A stretch of DNA of 64,000 nucleotides. It comes from Neiella holothuriorum. GTDB lineage: Bacteria > Pseudomonadota > Gammaproteobacteria > Enterobacterales > Neiellaceae. Shown piece by piece: positions 15,689 through 24,246 of the stretch. Each line of letters begins with the position of its first letter. Within the stretch, counting starts at the first letter, position 1. The notes beneath the pieces were generated by a model. That model did no database searches and was not told the origin of the DNA. It worked only from the letters and a program-made list of their open reading frames with translations. The stretch is from positions 1-64,000 of the forward strand of contig NZ_JAHZSS010000002.1 of assembly GCF_019457915.1 (NCBI RefSeq), written 5' to 3'. The position numbers and the translations under genes are program-made.

Positions 15689-16941
15689 TAGTCAGCCCCT
15701 TGATAAACCTCAAGGGCCGCAGCCACACCGCCATTAGGCGGGAGATCATGTCCTTGCAGGCGTAGCACAGCTTCAAGCGCCGTTAAGGTTTGTAACACCG
15801 CATCTTTGCGGGCGTTGTAGCCCATGGTGCCGATGCGCCAGATCTTGCCGTGTAGCGGGCCAAACGAGGTACCAATCTCAACGCCAAAATCATGCAGCAT
15901 GGCATGGCGAACCGCTTCACCATCGACTGCTTCAGGAATATAAACGCCAACAACATTGGTCATCTTATGGCGCTGATCGCCAAATAACTTCAAATTCAGG
16001 CCAATCGCGCCAGCAGCCATGGCTTGGCCATGAAGTTGGTGGCGTTCAATGGCGTTATCGATACCTTCTTCCAATAAAATACGAGCACATTCGCGAGCGC
16101 CATAGAGCATGATTGTCGCTTCAGTGTGGTGATTGAGGCGCTCGTCACCCCAATAATCCATGATCATCCCTAAATCAAAATAGTTGGAACGAATACGCTG
16201 ACCACTGCCATCAACATGGTGCGCAGCACGAATACCGGCTTCAACGTGTTTACGTCGGCGAATCGTGTCGACAGCTTGTTCACTCAGAGTAACGGGGGCA
16301 CTGCCAGATGGGCCGCACAAGCACTTCTGCAGACCCACAGAAACAGCATCCAAGCCCCATTCGTCCGATTTAAACGGATTGCCGCCTATCGAAGCGGTGG
16401 CATCGGAATACATCAGTACGCCGTGACGCTGGCAAATCGCGCCAAGTTCGTCCAGCGGTTGTAGCATGGTGGTTGAGGTGTCGCCCTGTACCACCGCAAG
16501 CACTTTCGGCTGCACTTGCTTAATCGCTTGTTCGATTTGCTCAGGGCTGAAAACTTGACCCCACTCGACTTCAATACGGTGAACTTCGGCACCGCATCGC
16601 TCAGCAATTTCACATAACAAATGACCGAAGCGACCAAAAATAGGCACCAGCACTTTTTCACCCGGCTCCAATAACGACACCAGCACCGCTTCAATACCGG
16701 CACGCGAGGTGCCATCAACCAACATGGTCCACTGATTTTGAGTTTGGAACACGCCGCGGTACAGCGCCATGGTGTCGTTCATGCACTGAGTCATGGCTGG
16801 ATCATATTGCCCCACCAACTGCGCCGACATTGCGCGTAATACGCGAGGATCAACGGTGATGGGGCCCGGCCCCATTAACAAACGAGGCGGCGGCGAAAAG
16901 GGTTGCAGTAACTGTGCGGCAACGGCAAATGGGTCAGACAT
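15688..16941 (-). CDS. pucG: Ureidoglycine-glyoxylate aminotransferase (class V, PLP)
   Basis: A PLP-dependent transaminase of 417 residues in the alanine-glyoxylate/serine-glyoxylate family. The N-terminus has LLMGPGPITVDPRVLRAMS. The active site includes VDGTSRAGIEA, SDATASIGG (cofactor Asp) and VGLQKCLCGPSG with the Schiff-base Lys. The length and the neighbouring allantoate amidohydrolase match PucG/HpxJ, which convert ureidoglycine and glyoxylate to oxalurate and glycine. I start at the ATG with GGAGCCTGAT upstream; this GGAGCCTGA overlaps the end of the TauE gene, so translation is coupled. Serine- or alanine-glyoxylate transaminase is the less likely alternative. Confidence 0.9.
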   Translation of the reverse strand: MSDPFAVAAQLLQPFSPPPRLLMGPGPITVDPRVLRAMSAQLVGQYDPAMTQCMNDTMALYRGVFQTQNQWTMLVDGTSRAGIEAVLVSLLEPGEKVLVPIFGRFGHLLCEIAERCGAEVHRIEVEWGQVFSPEQIEQAIKQVQPKVLAVVQGDTSTTMLQPLDELGAICQRHGVLMYSDATASIGGNPFKSDEWGLDAVSVGLQKCLCGPSGSAPVTLSEQAVDTIRRRKHVEAGIRAAHHVDGSGQRIRSNYFDLGMIMDYWGDERLNHHTEATIMLYGARECARILLEEGIDNAIERHQLHGQAMAAGAIGLNLKLFGDQRHKMTNVVGVYIPEAVDGEAVRHAMLHDFGVEIGTSFGPLHGKIWRIGTMGYNARKDAVLQTLTALEAVLRLQGHDLPPNGGVAAALEVYQGAD

Positions 16942-16942
16942 A

Positions 16943-17779
16943 TCAGGCTCCAAACACTTGTATCAGCATGCGACCACCGCTGACACACAAAAACACAGCA
17001 AATAACTTTTTCAGTAAGACAGCATCAAGCTTGCTGCCAATCCAAGCTCCAACCGGCGCAAGCAATACAGTTAATGGAATAATGGCCGCAGCAGCGGGTA
17101 GGTTAACCAAGCCCAGCATGCCCGCAGGGGCGCTGACCGGCGTTGGCGCTAACAGCATGGTGGTTGCGCCAGGTAAGCTAATCAGCAAACCGAAAACAGC
17201 AGCGGTGCCAACAGCGCGATGGGAGGGGTAATTACAAGACGTCAACGTGGGTACACCAAGTGTGCCGCCACCAATACCAATCATCACCGAAAAGAAACCA
17301 ATCCCCCCGGCCATCACGCCCTGCCCTGCGGTACCCGGCAGTTGTTGCGCCAATGGCGGCGACTTAGCGCGGAATAACATATTGAGGGCGACCAAAATGG
17401 CAATCACCCCAAACACACTACTGACCATGACACCATCAATCACTAACGCGGTTTGGCTACCAGCAATAACACCAATAACCATCACCGGCGCCCAGCGCTT
17501 AATGAGCGCCCAGTCGACATTGCCCCGTTTGTGGTGCGCCCGAATAGACGAAATACTGGTGGGAATGATCACCAGAAGCGAGGTACCAGTAGCAACCAAC
17601 ATGGCACTCGCTGCAGGCACATCAATTGACAGTAAAACGAAGTAAAAAACCGGCACAATAACAATGCCGCCACCAACGCCCAATAAACCAGCCAATAGGC
17701 CAGCCACAACACCTGTGCCAACCATGGCGGCAGCTATCGGCAGCCAATCGCTGATTAATTGCGAAACATTACCTTCCAT
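16943..17779 (-). CDS. TauE/SafE-family anion permease
   Basis: An inner-membrane protein of 278 residues with about eight hydrophobic helices. Two inverted repeats each carry the family's glycine-rich motif: GLLGVGGGIVIVPVFYF near residue 30 and MIGIGGGTLGVPTLTS near residue 165. TauE/SafE proteins move small organic or sulfur anions such as sulfite, sulfoacetate and glycolate-type acids. The gene overlaps both neighbours (TAATG with the Ntn-hydrolase gene), so it belongs to the allantoate-degradation operon. A fitting role is export of a terminal acid such as oxalate, oxamate or glyoxylate; this is inferred from position only. Confidence 0.9.
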   Translation of the reverse strand: MEGNVSQLISDWLPIAAAMVGTGVVAGLLAGLLGVGGGIVIVPVFYFVLLSIDVPAASAMLVATGTSLLVIIPTSISSIRAHHKRGNVDWALIKRWAPVMVIGVIAGSQTALVIDGVMVSSVFGVIAILVALNMLFRAKSPPLAQQLPGTAGQGVMAGGIGFFSVMIGIGGGTLGVPTLTSCNYPSHRAVGTAAVFGLLISLPGATTMLLAPTPVSAPAGMLGLVNLPAAAAIIPLTVLLAPVGAWIGSKLDAVLLKKLFAVFLCVSGGRMLIQVFGA

Positions 17780-19368
17780 TAACCAGTCTCCTCGATAGAG
17801 TCCACCAAGCCCGCGCCATCGCTACGTGGATCGGATGCAGCTTCTAACTGCCCATTTGCATGGCGAACAATGGCACCAGCATGCCCCATCAATTCATTGC
17901 AACTTGGTACGGGTCGAATCTCATGGCCCAACTGCGTTAACTTGGCCGCTTGTTGATCATAAAGCCCTTGTTCCATTTTCAGGTCGTGGTCGGTATCGCC
18001 CCACGTTCTGCCTAGCAGCCAGCGATCTTGAGCAATAGCTTGTTGAATATTTAAGTCATCGTATAAATAACGGCTCAGTAACGCCGCTTGAGTTTGCGGT
18101 TGGCCTTCGCCGCCCATGGTGCCGTAGCTAATGCGGCGGCCATCTTTCAGTTCAGCCATGGCAGGATTAAGGGTATGAAATGGCTTTAAACCTGGGCCTA
18201 GAGCATTAACATCGTCGGGCGCCAAACTAAAACTCGCACCGCGGTTATTCCACACCAGACCGGTGCCGGGGATCACCACCCCAGAACCAAACTCCCAATA
18301 CACGCTTTGAATAAAACTCACCATAGTGCCTTGTGCATCGGTACAGCCCATCCACACGGTATCGCCGGGCTCAGCAACGTGCGGCCACGGCATGGCGATG
18401 TCACTGATATTGCTCGCCAAAGTTTGAATATGTTGATCGGTCAGCAATGACGGCCAGCGCTCACTAACACGGCTGGGGTCAGTCACCTCGGCATCGCGAA
18501 CTAAAAACGCTTGCTTAGTCGCTTCTAGCAAGCCGTGAATCCGCGCAGTTTGGTCCCAATCAGTTTGATAAATGGCATCGTAGATCGCCAAGATCAGTAG
18601 CGAAGCTAGTCCTTGCGATGGTGCCGGCAAATTGTACAAGGTGCCTTGGCTAATCGAGGTAGAAAGCGGCGTCACTTCGCTAGCAACATAATTGGCCAAG
18701 TCACTGTAGCGAATCGGGCTCCCCTGTTGCTCGAGCGCGGCTGCAATATGAACGGCCAATTCACCGCGGTAAAAGGTATCCGTGCCCTTACTCGCGATGG
18801 TGTCTAACGTTTCAGCTAATGCGCTATTGGTAAAAAGTTGACCGGCAATCAAAGGCTGCTTGAGTGGCATAAACAGCTTTTTGTAGTCGAGCTGGGCAGC
18901 CATATCGTACTCAACTTTACGGCTGGCCGCCGCCAAACTATTGGTAACGCGAATGCCTTCGCGGGCGAGCTTTGCTGCCGGAGCGAGTAGCTCTGTTAGT
19001 GGCTGAACGGTATTAGTTTCGGCCATGATCTCGCGAGCAACACGCCAACCATCCAGCGTGCCTCCGACCGTCAATGCTGCCGGAGCGCCTCGACCGGGGA
19101 TTTGGCTGTAATTGCGTTGTTGGTACCAGTCAATAGTTGCCAGCTTGGCACTACAGCCACTGGCATCAATGGCTCTTGGCGCTTCGCCGGGCCGTTGGAT
19201 AAGCCAAAACCCGTCACCAGCCAAGCTATTCATGTGCGGATATAACACAGAGATGGCGGCCGCGGCTGCGACCATAGCATCAACGGCATTGCCGCCTTGT
19301 TTGAGAACGTTCAGACCAATTTCGGTCGCACCATGGTGAGGTGCGGTAAAGGCAATATCATGGGCCAT
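17779..19368 (-). CDS. HpxW-like Ntn hydrolase (gamma-glutamyltransferase family)
   Basis: A 529-residue Ntn hydrolase of the gamma-glutamyltranspeptidase family without a signal peptide, so cytoplasmic. The autocleavage and nucleophile Thr is at about residue 337 in GDTVWMG, followed by SFIQSVYWEFGSG and the GTMGGEGQPQ oxyanion region. The classical Thr-Thr-His start of the small subunit is replaced by Thr-Val-Trp, which argues against a true glutathione transpeptidase. Klebsiella HpxW, an oxamate amidohydrolase of urate catabolism, belongs to this group and occurs with an amidase and ureidoglycine transaminase as here. AAAGGAGG lies five bases before the chosen ATG; the ORF is open 30 codons further upstream. 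Oxamate to oxalate plus ammonia is the likely reaction. Confidence 0.82.
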   Translation of the reverse strand: MAHDIAFTAPHHGATEIGLNVLKQGGNAVDAMVAAAAAISVLYPHMNSLAGDGFWLIQRPGEAPRAIDASGCSAKLATIDWYQQRNYSQIPGRGAPAALTVGGTLDGWRVAREIMAETNTVQPLTELLAPAAKLAREGIRVTNSLAAASRKVEYDMAAQLDYKKLFMPLKQPLIAGQLFTNSALAETLDTIASKGTDTFYRGELAVHIAAALEQQGSPIRYSDLANYVASEVTPLSTSISQGTLYNLPAPSQGLASLLILAIYDAIYQTDWDQTARIHGLLEATKQAFLVRDAEVTDPSRVSERWPSLLTDQHIQTLASNISDIAMPWPHVAEPGDTVWMGCTDAQGTMVSFIQSVYWEFGSGVVIPGTGLVWNNRGASFSLAPDDVNALGPGLKPFHTLNPAMAELKDGRRISYGTMGGEGQPQTQAALLSRYLYDDLNIQQAIAQDRWLLGRTWGDTDHDLKMEQGLYDQQAAKLTQLGHEIRPVPSCNELMGHAGAIVRHANGQLEAASDPRSDGAGLVDSIEETG

Positions 19369-20569
19369 GACTGCCTCCTTTATTGTTGTGGGTGGGTAAT
19401 TTTTCACAGAGTTTGGCAACCAGCGCCAGTAACGCCAGATCCATGCCGCTGCGACCAATTAGAGAAATCCCCGCGGGGGCACCATCTATTGTTAGCAACG
19501 GTAAATGTACTTGCGGTAATCCAGCTAAGCCTGCGATGGCCGTTAGCCCCATCAGTTGATTGCGATAGCGGCTCAGGTAATCTGCGCTGGCGTTAAGCAA
19601 TGGTGCAGGGCCTGGTGTTGTTGGCAATACCAGCACTTCGCTGTGACGAAACCAATCAAGAATCACTTTGCGATAGGCGCGCAGATGAATTTCAGCTTGC
19701 TGTTGATCCTGCTCGGTGAGGCTCGCAGCCCAATCAAACCGTTGCGCAATATCGGCAGCAAAGGTTGGTTTAATTTTGCTAACCCAATCGCCGTGGGTGC
19801 GCCAAATATCACGCCCCTGCAATACCCGAAAACAATTACTGGCACCGTTGAGCCAATCTCCTTCGAGCGGAACATGCTGTTGATGGGTGGCCGGCATGAG
19901 CGCATCAAGTGACGATTGATGTGCCTTAGTCCACAACGGCTGGCCATCCATGATCGGCTCTAACACGGTGATATTTAGCGATTGCGGCTGATAGATCGGC
20001 GTTTCGGCCAGTAAAACCTGACCCACTTGATATAAGGTTGACGCATCGCGGCACAACCAACCGACCGTGTCGAAGCGAGGCGCCAGTGGCACCATATTGG
20101 CCGTCGAAATAGCACCGTGACTGGTTCTAATGCCAAATAAGCCGTTGTAGCTGGCGGGTACACGAATCGAGCCACCAGTATCGGTTCCTAAGCCAATATC
20201 GACTTGTTGGGCTGCGGTTGCGACCGCAGAGCCAGAACTAGAGCCGCCAGGCAGGCGATCATTGGCAACCGGGTTCAGCGGCGTGCCGAAATGATGATTC
20301 TGACCATTCAAACTATAAGCCAGTTCATCGGTTTGGGTTTTGCCTTTTAAGCTAGCCCCCGCTTCCATAAGTGCTGTCACCACAGGGGATGTAACGTCAG
20401 GAGTTGGGTGGCTCAGCCCCCAGTCAGGATTACCGGCAGTGGTGCTGACGCCGGCAATATCAAACAAGTCTTTTACGCCAAGCCTCAGGCCTGATAACGG
20501 GCCACTTGTGGCGCTTACCGACTCTGGATTTAACCAGCTGAACACAGCTAAATCAGAGCATGAACCCAT
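19358..20569 (-). CDS. Amidase-signature hydrolase (HpxY/AtzF-like)
   Basis: A cytoplasmic amidase of 403 residues. The Ser-cisSer-Lys triad can be placed at Lys33 (GVKDLFD), the cis-Ser in PGGSSSGSA (about 110-114) and the nucleophile Ser134 (GTDTGGSIRVPAS). It is shorter than GatA (about 480) and lacks the allophanate-hydrolase C-terminal domain. The combination with an HpxW-like enzyme mirrors hpxW-hpxY of Klebsiella. Because no oxamate carbamoyltransferase gene is visible, this amidase could act directly on oxalurate or another ureide; that is a hypothesis. It starts two bases after the NUP-family gene and overlaps the start of the next gene. Confidence 0.85.
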   Translation of the reverse strand: MGSCSDLAVFSWLNPESVSATSGPLSGLRLGVKDLFDIAGVSTTAGNPDWGLSHPTPDVTSPVVTALMEAGASLKGKTQTDELAYSLNGQNHHFGTPLNPVANDRLPGGSSSGSAVATAAQQVDIGLGTDTGGSIRVPASYNGLFGIRTSHGAISTANMVPLAPRFDTVGWLCRDASTLYQVGQVLLAETPIYQPQSLNITVLEPIMDGQPLWTKAHQSSLDALMPATHQQHVPLEGDWLNGASNCFRVLQGRDIWRTHGDWVSKIKPTFAADIAQRFDWAASLTEQDQQQAEIHLRAYRKVILDWFRHSEVLVLPTTPGPAPLLNASADYLSRYRNQLMGLTAIAGLAGLPQVHLPLLTIDGAPAGISLIGRSGMDLALLALVAKLCEKLPTHNNKGGSHGP

Positions 20570-20571
20570 AA

Positions 20572-21684
20572 TTACTGACTCGCTTGTTCGCTAGGTATTT
20601 GCTCGGAATACTTATCCCAGTCAGCCAAAATGGTGTCCATGACTTTGGTACCCACCAAATAAGCAGATTCCAACGACGCATCGAGACCGGCATACCCTTC
20701 GTTTTCCATTAATAGATTATCAACCGCTGTCACACCCGGAGGCGGTACCGTGTAGTTACTCCCCGTACGCAGCACCATCACGCGGTTTTTATCAACTTTG
20801 CCAATGTTGTGCAGGAAGCTGAGCGACATAAAGGTACCTGTATCTTCCATCGCCGAAGTCACGAATTCGCCTTTACCATCACTCCAGTAATCCACCCATT
20901 CATTGGCCCAGTCGTTCAATAACTCACCATGCCAAAACGTCATACCCGCCAGCTGATCGCCCTTTAAAACAAACGGTTTTTTCTGGGCATTGGGGTGCTC
21001 AGTATAAAGTGACCGCGTGGCTTCTAACCCTTCAAAGTCAGGTAGTTCCATATCTTTGGTAAGCTGATACGCCCACTCGGTTAGCTCGCCGTTAAGCTGA
21101 AACACTTCACCAGCCGACTTCGGCTTGTTCGGATCATTGGGCATGGACGTATGACGAGCGAAGTAACCCGTGCTCCAACCTTCAGGGATCTCGCGGGCAT
21201 CAATTTCGTGCGCTAAATCACCATCAACTAAATACTCAGCCCATGCCGCCGAACCAATCGACGCATCAGCCGGATCAATACCAGCAATACCAGCGACCAG
21301 CCAATACGCTTTAGAGAAATCGAAACGCGGATCTAAACCCAGCGCCATGGCGGCACCAGCAGAATGCGAGGTACCGATCCCTGTGACCATGGCTAACACG
21401 CCGGTCTCTTCATTCATGAATAAATCATGATGGGAATGCTTGAATTCAAAGCGCGTATCGAGCTTTTGGCGCTCTTTCCAGAGTTGAAATTCGCCAGCTT
21501 TATCGCCGCTATCTTCACCAATTTCGAACATGGTGACGATGACAAACTTCACTTCGATGGGTTGTTCTTCTGCCACTTGCGATGGTGTTTGAGTGCCGGT
21601 TGGTTCGGGGCTGCAAGCAGTAATTAAGGCAGCGGCAACGGCGCTGAATGACAGGCGCAACAGCGCCTTCAACGAAACCTTCAT
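20572..21684 (-). CDS. Secreted NUP-family (PF06516) nucleoside-binding lipoprotein
   Basis: A 370-residue protein of the family named purine nucleoside permease after a Candida transporter. It has a lipoprotein signal with lipobox LITAC (Cys near residue 24) and no transmembrane helix afterwards. Recognisable pieces are KAGEFQLWKER, GIGTSHSAGAAMALGLDPRFD, LVAGIAGIDP, NAQKKPFVLKGD, TFWHGELLNDWANEW and AMEDTGTFMSL. The fold belongs to the nucleoside phosphorylase clan, so I expect a periplasmic nucleoside-binding or -cleaving protein, not a permease. AGAAGGAT precedes the ATG. It is the first gene of the operon running to cpdB and is paralogous to the protein at 53369-54418. Confidence 0.85.
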   Translation of the reverse strand: MKVSLKALLRLSFSAVAAALITACSPEPTGTQTPSQVAEEQPIEVKFVIVTMFEIGEDSGDKAGEFQLWKERQKLDTRFEFKHSHHDLFMNEETGVLAMVTGIGTSHSAGAAMALGLDPRFDFSKAYWLVAGIAGIDPADASIGSAAWAEYLVDGDLAHEIDAREIPEGWSTGYFARHTSMPNDPNKPKSAGEVFQLNGELTEWAYQLTKDMELPDFEGLEATRSLYTEHPNAQKKPFVLKGDQLAGMTFWHGELLNDWANEWVDYWSDGKGEFVTSAMEDTGTFMSLSFLHNIGKVDKNRVMVLRTGSNYTVPPPGVTAVDNLLMENEGYAGLDASLESAYLVGTKVMDTILADWDKYSEQIPSEQASQ

Positions 21685-21714
21685 GGTGGAATCCTTCTCT
21701 CAGCAAATCTAAAT

Positions 21715-21739
21715 GCCAAGCCATACTTTGTGGCTTGGC
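21715..21739 (-). terminator. Hairpin between the TPR gene and the NUP operon
   Basis: GCCAAGCCA and TGGCTTGGC form a perfect 9-bp stem with a 7-base loop. On the minus strand it is followed by ATTTAGATTT, a weak U tract. It probably separates or attenuates transcription between the TonB module and the NUP operon. Confidence 0.6.
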
Positions 21740-21815
21740 GAATGATTAAACGACCGTCTATGCGGTCATTTGAGCCGGCCGTTGGCCGACTTTATTGTTA
21801 TGGAAACCAAGCGCT

Positions 21816-23096
21816 CTATGACGCGTCGGTGTCATTTTGGTTGCGGGTTATCCAGTTATGTTGGCGCTGTAAATCGCCAGCATATTTAAGCCAGCTTTTG
21901 GCTTGGCGGGCTGAGTCTTTAAACGCACGAGCCTTTCTAAACGCATCCATACCACTACCAAATTTCTTTTGTTCGGTTAGCGCAATGCCGAGTAGTAACC
22001 AAGCTTTACCGGGCTCATCGACTTTATAATCCAGAGCTCGATTAAGCGCAGACTCTGCTTGCGACCATTCCGCTTTCTCAATATGGAGGTTGGCAATTTG
22101 CATAAAGGGGTCGCCTTTTTTGCTGGTATTGGCCAACAATGCAAATGCCTCAATGGCCGGCTCTTGCTCACGCGCGGCAACCCAGGCATTCGCCAGCAAA
22201 TCTAAATACATCTCGTCGGCAGGCAGTACCTCTTTATCGATTGCACTTTGCAGCAAACGCGCGCCATGCTCTGGCGTTCCTCTGGAAACAGCCAATTGAA
22301 TCATCGACTTAACGGATGTTTCTTTGGTGAGCACTTGCTGTTTCCAAGCAAGTTGCAAGGTGGCGAGCGCTCGTTTCTCGTTGCCCAGCACCACATACAC
22401 ACTAGCGAGCTGCTCCCAATAACTGGCTTTCTCTGGCCAATGGGAAATGGCATCGGTTAGCGCCTTGGTAGCAGCCTTGTATTGCTTTAACTCGAAATGG
22501 CTGGCGATTAGCAATTGATACCAGCTTTCTTTAACTTTGGGCGCCTTGGCAATTGCTTGCTCAACATAAGGAATGGCATCTTTGTAGTTGCCCGTTTGAG
22601 CAAAAATGTTGGCCATAAAAATGTATTGATCGGGCGTTGGCTGCTCTAACGTCTTAAACCACTCCGCGGCGAACGTTAACGCGTCATCAAACTTTTCCTG
22701 CGCGGCATAGAGCTGCGCCACCATGTAGCCCACGTTGTACTTTACTTTTTCCGGCAACTTGTTGAGTGCGAGCGAACGGCGCAAATAATCAACGGCTTCC
22801 GGGTAGTTATTGCGGGACATTTCGGTATAGCCCAGCATTTGTAAAACCAAGGCTTCATCTAATGAATCTTCAGCGACTTCAGCATGGAGTTCTAACAAAG
22901 CTTTATTGGCTTCATCGACTTGGTTATTGCCAATTTGTTCCTGAATCGATGTCAGTTCTTTGTAGGTACCAGGACTCACTGAGTTAGCGGCCCCCCACGC
23001 TGGGGCTGACGCAATAAAGCCTGCGAGCAACACCGGCATGGCTATGCGCCGCGTTGCACGCGAGATCACCTGATGTAACTGTGTTCGAACCATCAT
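21816..23096 (-). CDS. TPR-repeat protein of the TonB operon
   Basis: A 426-residue exported protein. Residues 1-35 form a signal peptide (MPVLLAGFIASAPAWGAANS). About nine tetratricopeptide repeats fill the rest; for example LGYTEMSRNNYPEAVDYLRRSL and ANIFAQTGNYKDAIPYVEQAI-type segments are clear. TPR proteins encoded at the end of exbB-exbD-tonB operons with DUF3450 are typical of marine gammaproteobacteria, where they are thought to help the TonB complex (TtpB-like). It follows tonB by 47 bases and is the last gene of this operon. The interaction partner is not shown by the sequence. Confidence 0.88.
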   Translation of the reverse strand: MMVRTQLHQVISRATRRIAMPVLLAGFIASAPAWGAANSVSPGTYKELTSIQEQIGNNQVDEANKALLELHAEVAEDSLDEALVLQMLGYTEMSRNNYPEAVDYLRRSLALNKLPEKVKYNVGYMVAQLYAAQEKFDDALTFAAEWFKTLEQPTPDQYIFMANIFAQTGNYKDAIPYVEQAIAKAPKVKESWYQLLIASHFELKQYKAATKALTDAISHWPEKASYWEQLASVYVVLGNEKRALATLQLAWKQQVLTKETSVKSMIQLAVSRGTPEHGARLLQSAIDKEVLPADEMYLDLLANAWVAAREQEPAIEAFALLANTSKKGDPFMQIANLHIEKAEWSQAESALNRALDYKVDEPGKAWLLLGIALTEQKKFGSGMDAFRKARAFKDSARQAKSWLKYAGDLQRQHNWITRNQNDTDAS

Positions 23097-23143
23097 AACG
23101 GTGTCCTAACTAGCGCGAGCACAACGATTGCTCGCGTCATTGT

Positions 23144-23776
23144 TTACTTTCCAAGTTTGAATTCAATGGTCTGTCGCGCCCGTTGCGCAGTCGGTTTACC
23201 ATTGACAATCTTGGGTCTGAATTTCCAGCGCTTCATTGCTCTCACGGCAGCTTTAGTAAAGAGTCGAGGCGGATTTTCCTCAAGCACTTCAACGTCAGCC
23301 ACGGTGCCATCTGGACGAATAGTGACAGCCATGGTGACATGTCCTTCAAGCTTGGCTGACTTGGCTGCTTTCGGATAAGCCGGCGGAACGCGAACAATTG
23401 GAATCACATCGGTGTCAAACCCAGCCATTCCGTTACCCGCTTGCAACGAGCCAAGAAATGCCCCTGAGCCTTTATTCATCGGCACGCCAATTTTGGGCAT
23501 ATTCATACTCAAATTGGCATTCACATTAGTGAACTGCTGACTCATATCCGGTGCATCTGGCGGCGTTTCCGGTGGCGGTGGCGGATCGGGCAAACGGCGG
23601 TCTTTGGTATTGACGTCGTCATTGGCCGGATCGACCCGAACAAAGTTCAAGTAGGTATTGCTGCGATCCGGCTTTTTGAACAAGCCATCATTGGCAATCA
23701 GGAATTGCATGCCAACAAAGGTCGCCAAGCCAAAAATGGTAGCGGCGACTAAACTGCCGAAATACTTAACCGCCAT
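23144..23776 (-). CDS. tonB: TonB energy-transducing protein
   Basis: A 210-residue inner-membrane-anchored TonB. One N-terminal membrane helix (about 7-28, LVAATIFGLATFVGMQFLI) is followed by a short proline-rich spacer (DPPPPPETPPDAPD) and a C-terminal TonB domain (about 125-210). Within that domain are YPKAAKSAKLEGHV, the canonical start of TonB_C, and RAMKRWKFRPKIVNGKP. The spacer is short compared with E. coli TonB, as in the TonB2 class of Vibrio. Its start overlaps the exbD stop (TAATG). It would energise the receptors encoded at 6460 and 26980. Confidence 0.93.
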   Translation of the reverse strand: MAVKYFGSLVAATIFGLATFVGMQFLIANDGLFKKPDRSNTYLNFVRVDPANDDVNTKDRRLPDPPPPPETPPDAPDMSQQFTNVNANLSMNMPKIGVPMNKGSGAFLGSLQAGNGMAGFDTDVIPIVRVPPAYPKAAKSAKLEGHVTMAVTIRPDGTVADVEVLEENPPRLFTKAAVRAMKRWKFRPKIVNGKPTAQRARQTIEFKLGK

Positions 23777-24183
23777 TATTTATCCTCCGACGCCACCGAT
23801 ACCGAGGTCGCCCCGGCCAGTCGAGCTTGATCCATAACTTCAATCAAGGTGCTAGTGTTAGAGTCCTGATCGGCGACGATGATGACCGCGGCGCCAGGGT
23901 TCTCTGCCAGTGACTTCTCAACGTTGGCGCGAATCGCGCGCTTATCAATCTGACGCTTGTCCATGAACACCTGATTGGCTGAAGTAATGCCAATTTGAAT
24001 GCTATTGGACTCTGTAACCACAGCCGTTTCTGCTTCGGGCCGGGTCACATCAACGCCAGACTCTTTAACGAAAGTTGAGGTCACGATAAAGAAAATCAGC
24101 ATGATGAACACCACGTCCAGCATTGGCGTCAAATCAATCTGACTCTCTTCTTCTTGGTTCATAAAAAATGAATTGTCATTCAT
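23776..24183 (-). CDS. exbD: ExbD biopolymer transport protein
   Basis: A 135-residue inner-membrane protein with one N-terminal helix (about 22-42) preceded by IDLTPMLDVVFIMLIFF. That segment includes the essential proton-translocating Asp of ExbD/TolR. The periplasmic domain (about 50-135) contains ADQDSNTSTLIEVMDQARLAG. It forms the proton-driven motor with ExbB and passes energy to TonB. It lies between the small exbB-type gene, from which it is separated by a 58-base gap with a hairpin, and tonB, which it overlaps. Confidence 0.94.
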   Translation of the reverse strand: MNDNSFFMNQEEESQIDLTPMLDVVFIMLIFFIVTSTFVKESGVDVTRPEAETAVVTESNSIQIGITSANQVFMDKRQIDKRAIRANVEKSLAENPGAAVIIVADQDSNTSTLIEVMDQARLAGATSVSVASEDK

Positions 24184-24198
24184 ACTCGTTCACCTTGT

Positions 24199-24246
24199 GC
24201 TGATGGCGGCGCCAACGCGCCTCTCGCTTTAATAAGCGCCATCAGC
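24199..24246 (-). promoter_or_regulatory. Inverted repeat between exbB and exbD
   Basis: GCTGATGGCG and CGCCATCAGC are perfect 10-base arms, 28 bases apart, spanning the exbB stop codon and most of the gap to exbD. A nested GGCGC-CAAC-GCGCC hairpin lies within the loop. There is no U tract, so it looks like an mRNA processing or translation-tuning structure rather than a terminator. Confidence 0.5.

Noticed and set aside
17779-19458. Periplasmic glutathione gamma-glutamyltranspeptidase
   Set aside because: No signal peptide, and the nucleophile is in Thr-Val-Trp rather than Thr-Thr-His. The neighbours favour an HpxW-like enzyme.
20572-21684. True membrane permease for nucleosides, as the family name implies
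   Set aside because: There is only a lipoprotein signal and no transmembrane helix in the rest of the protein.
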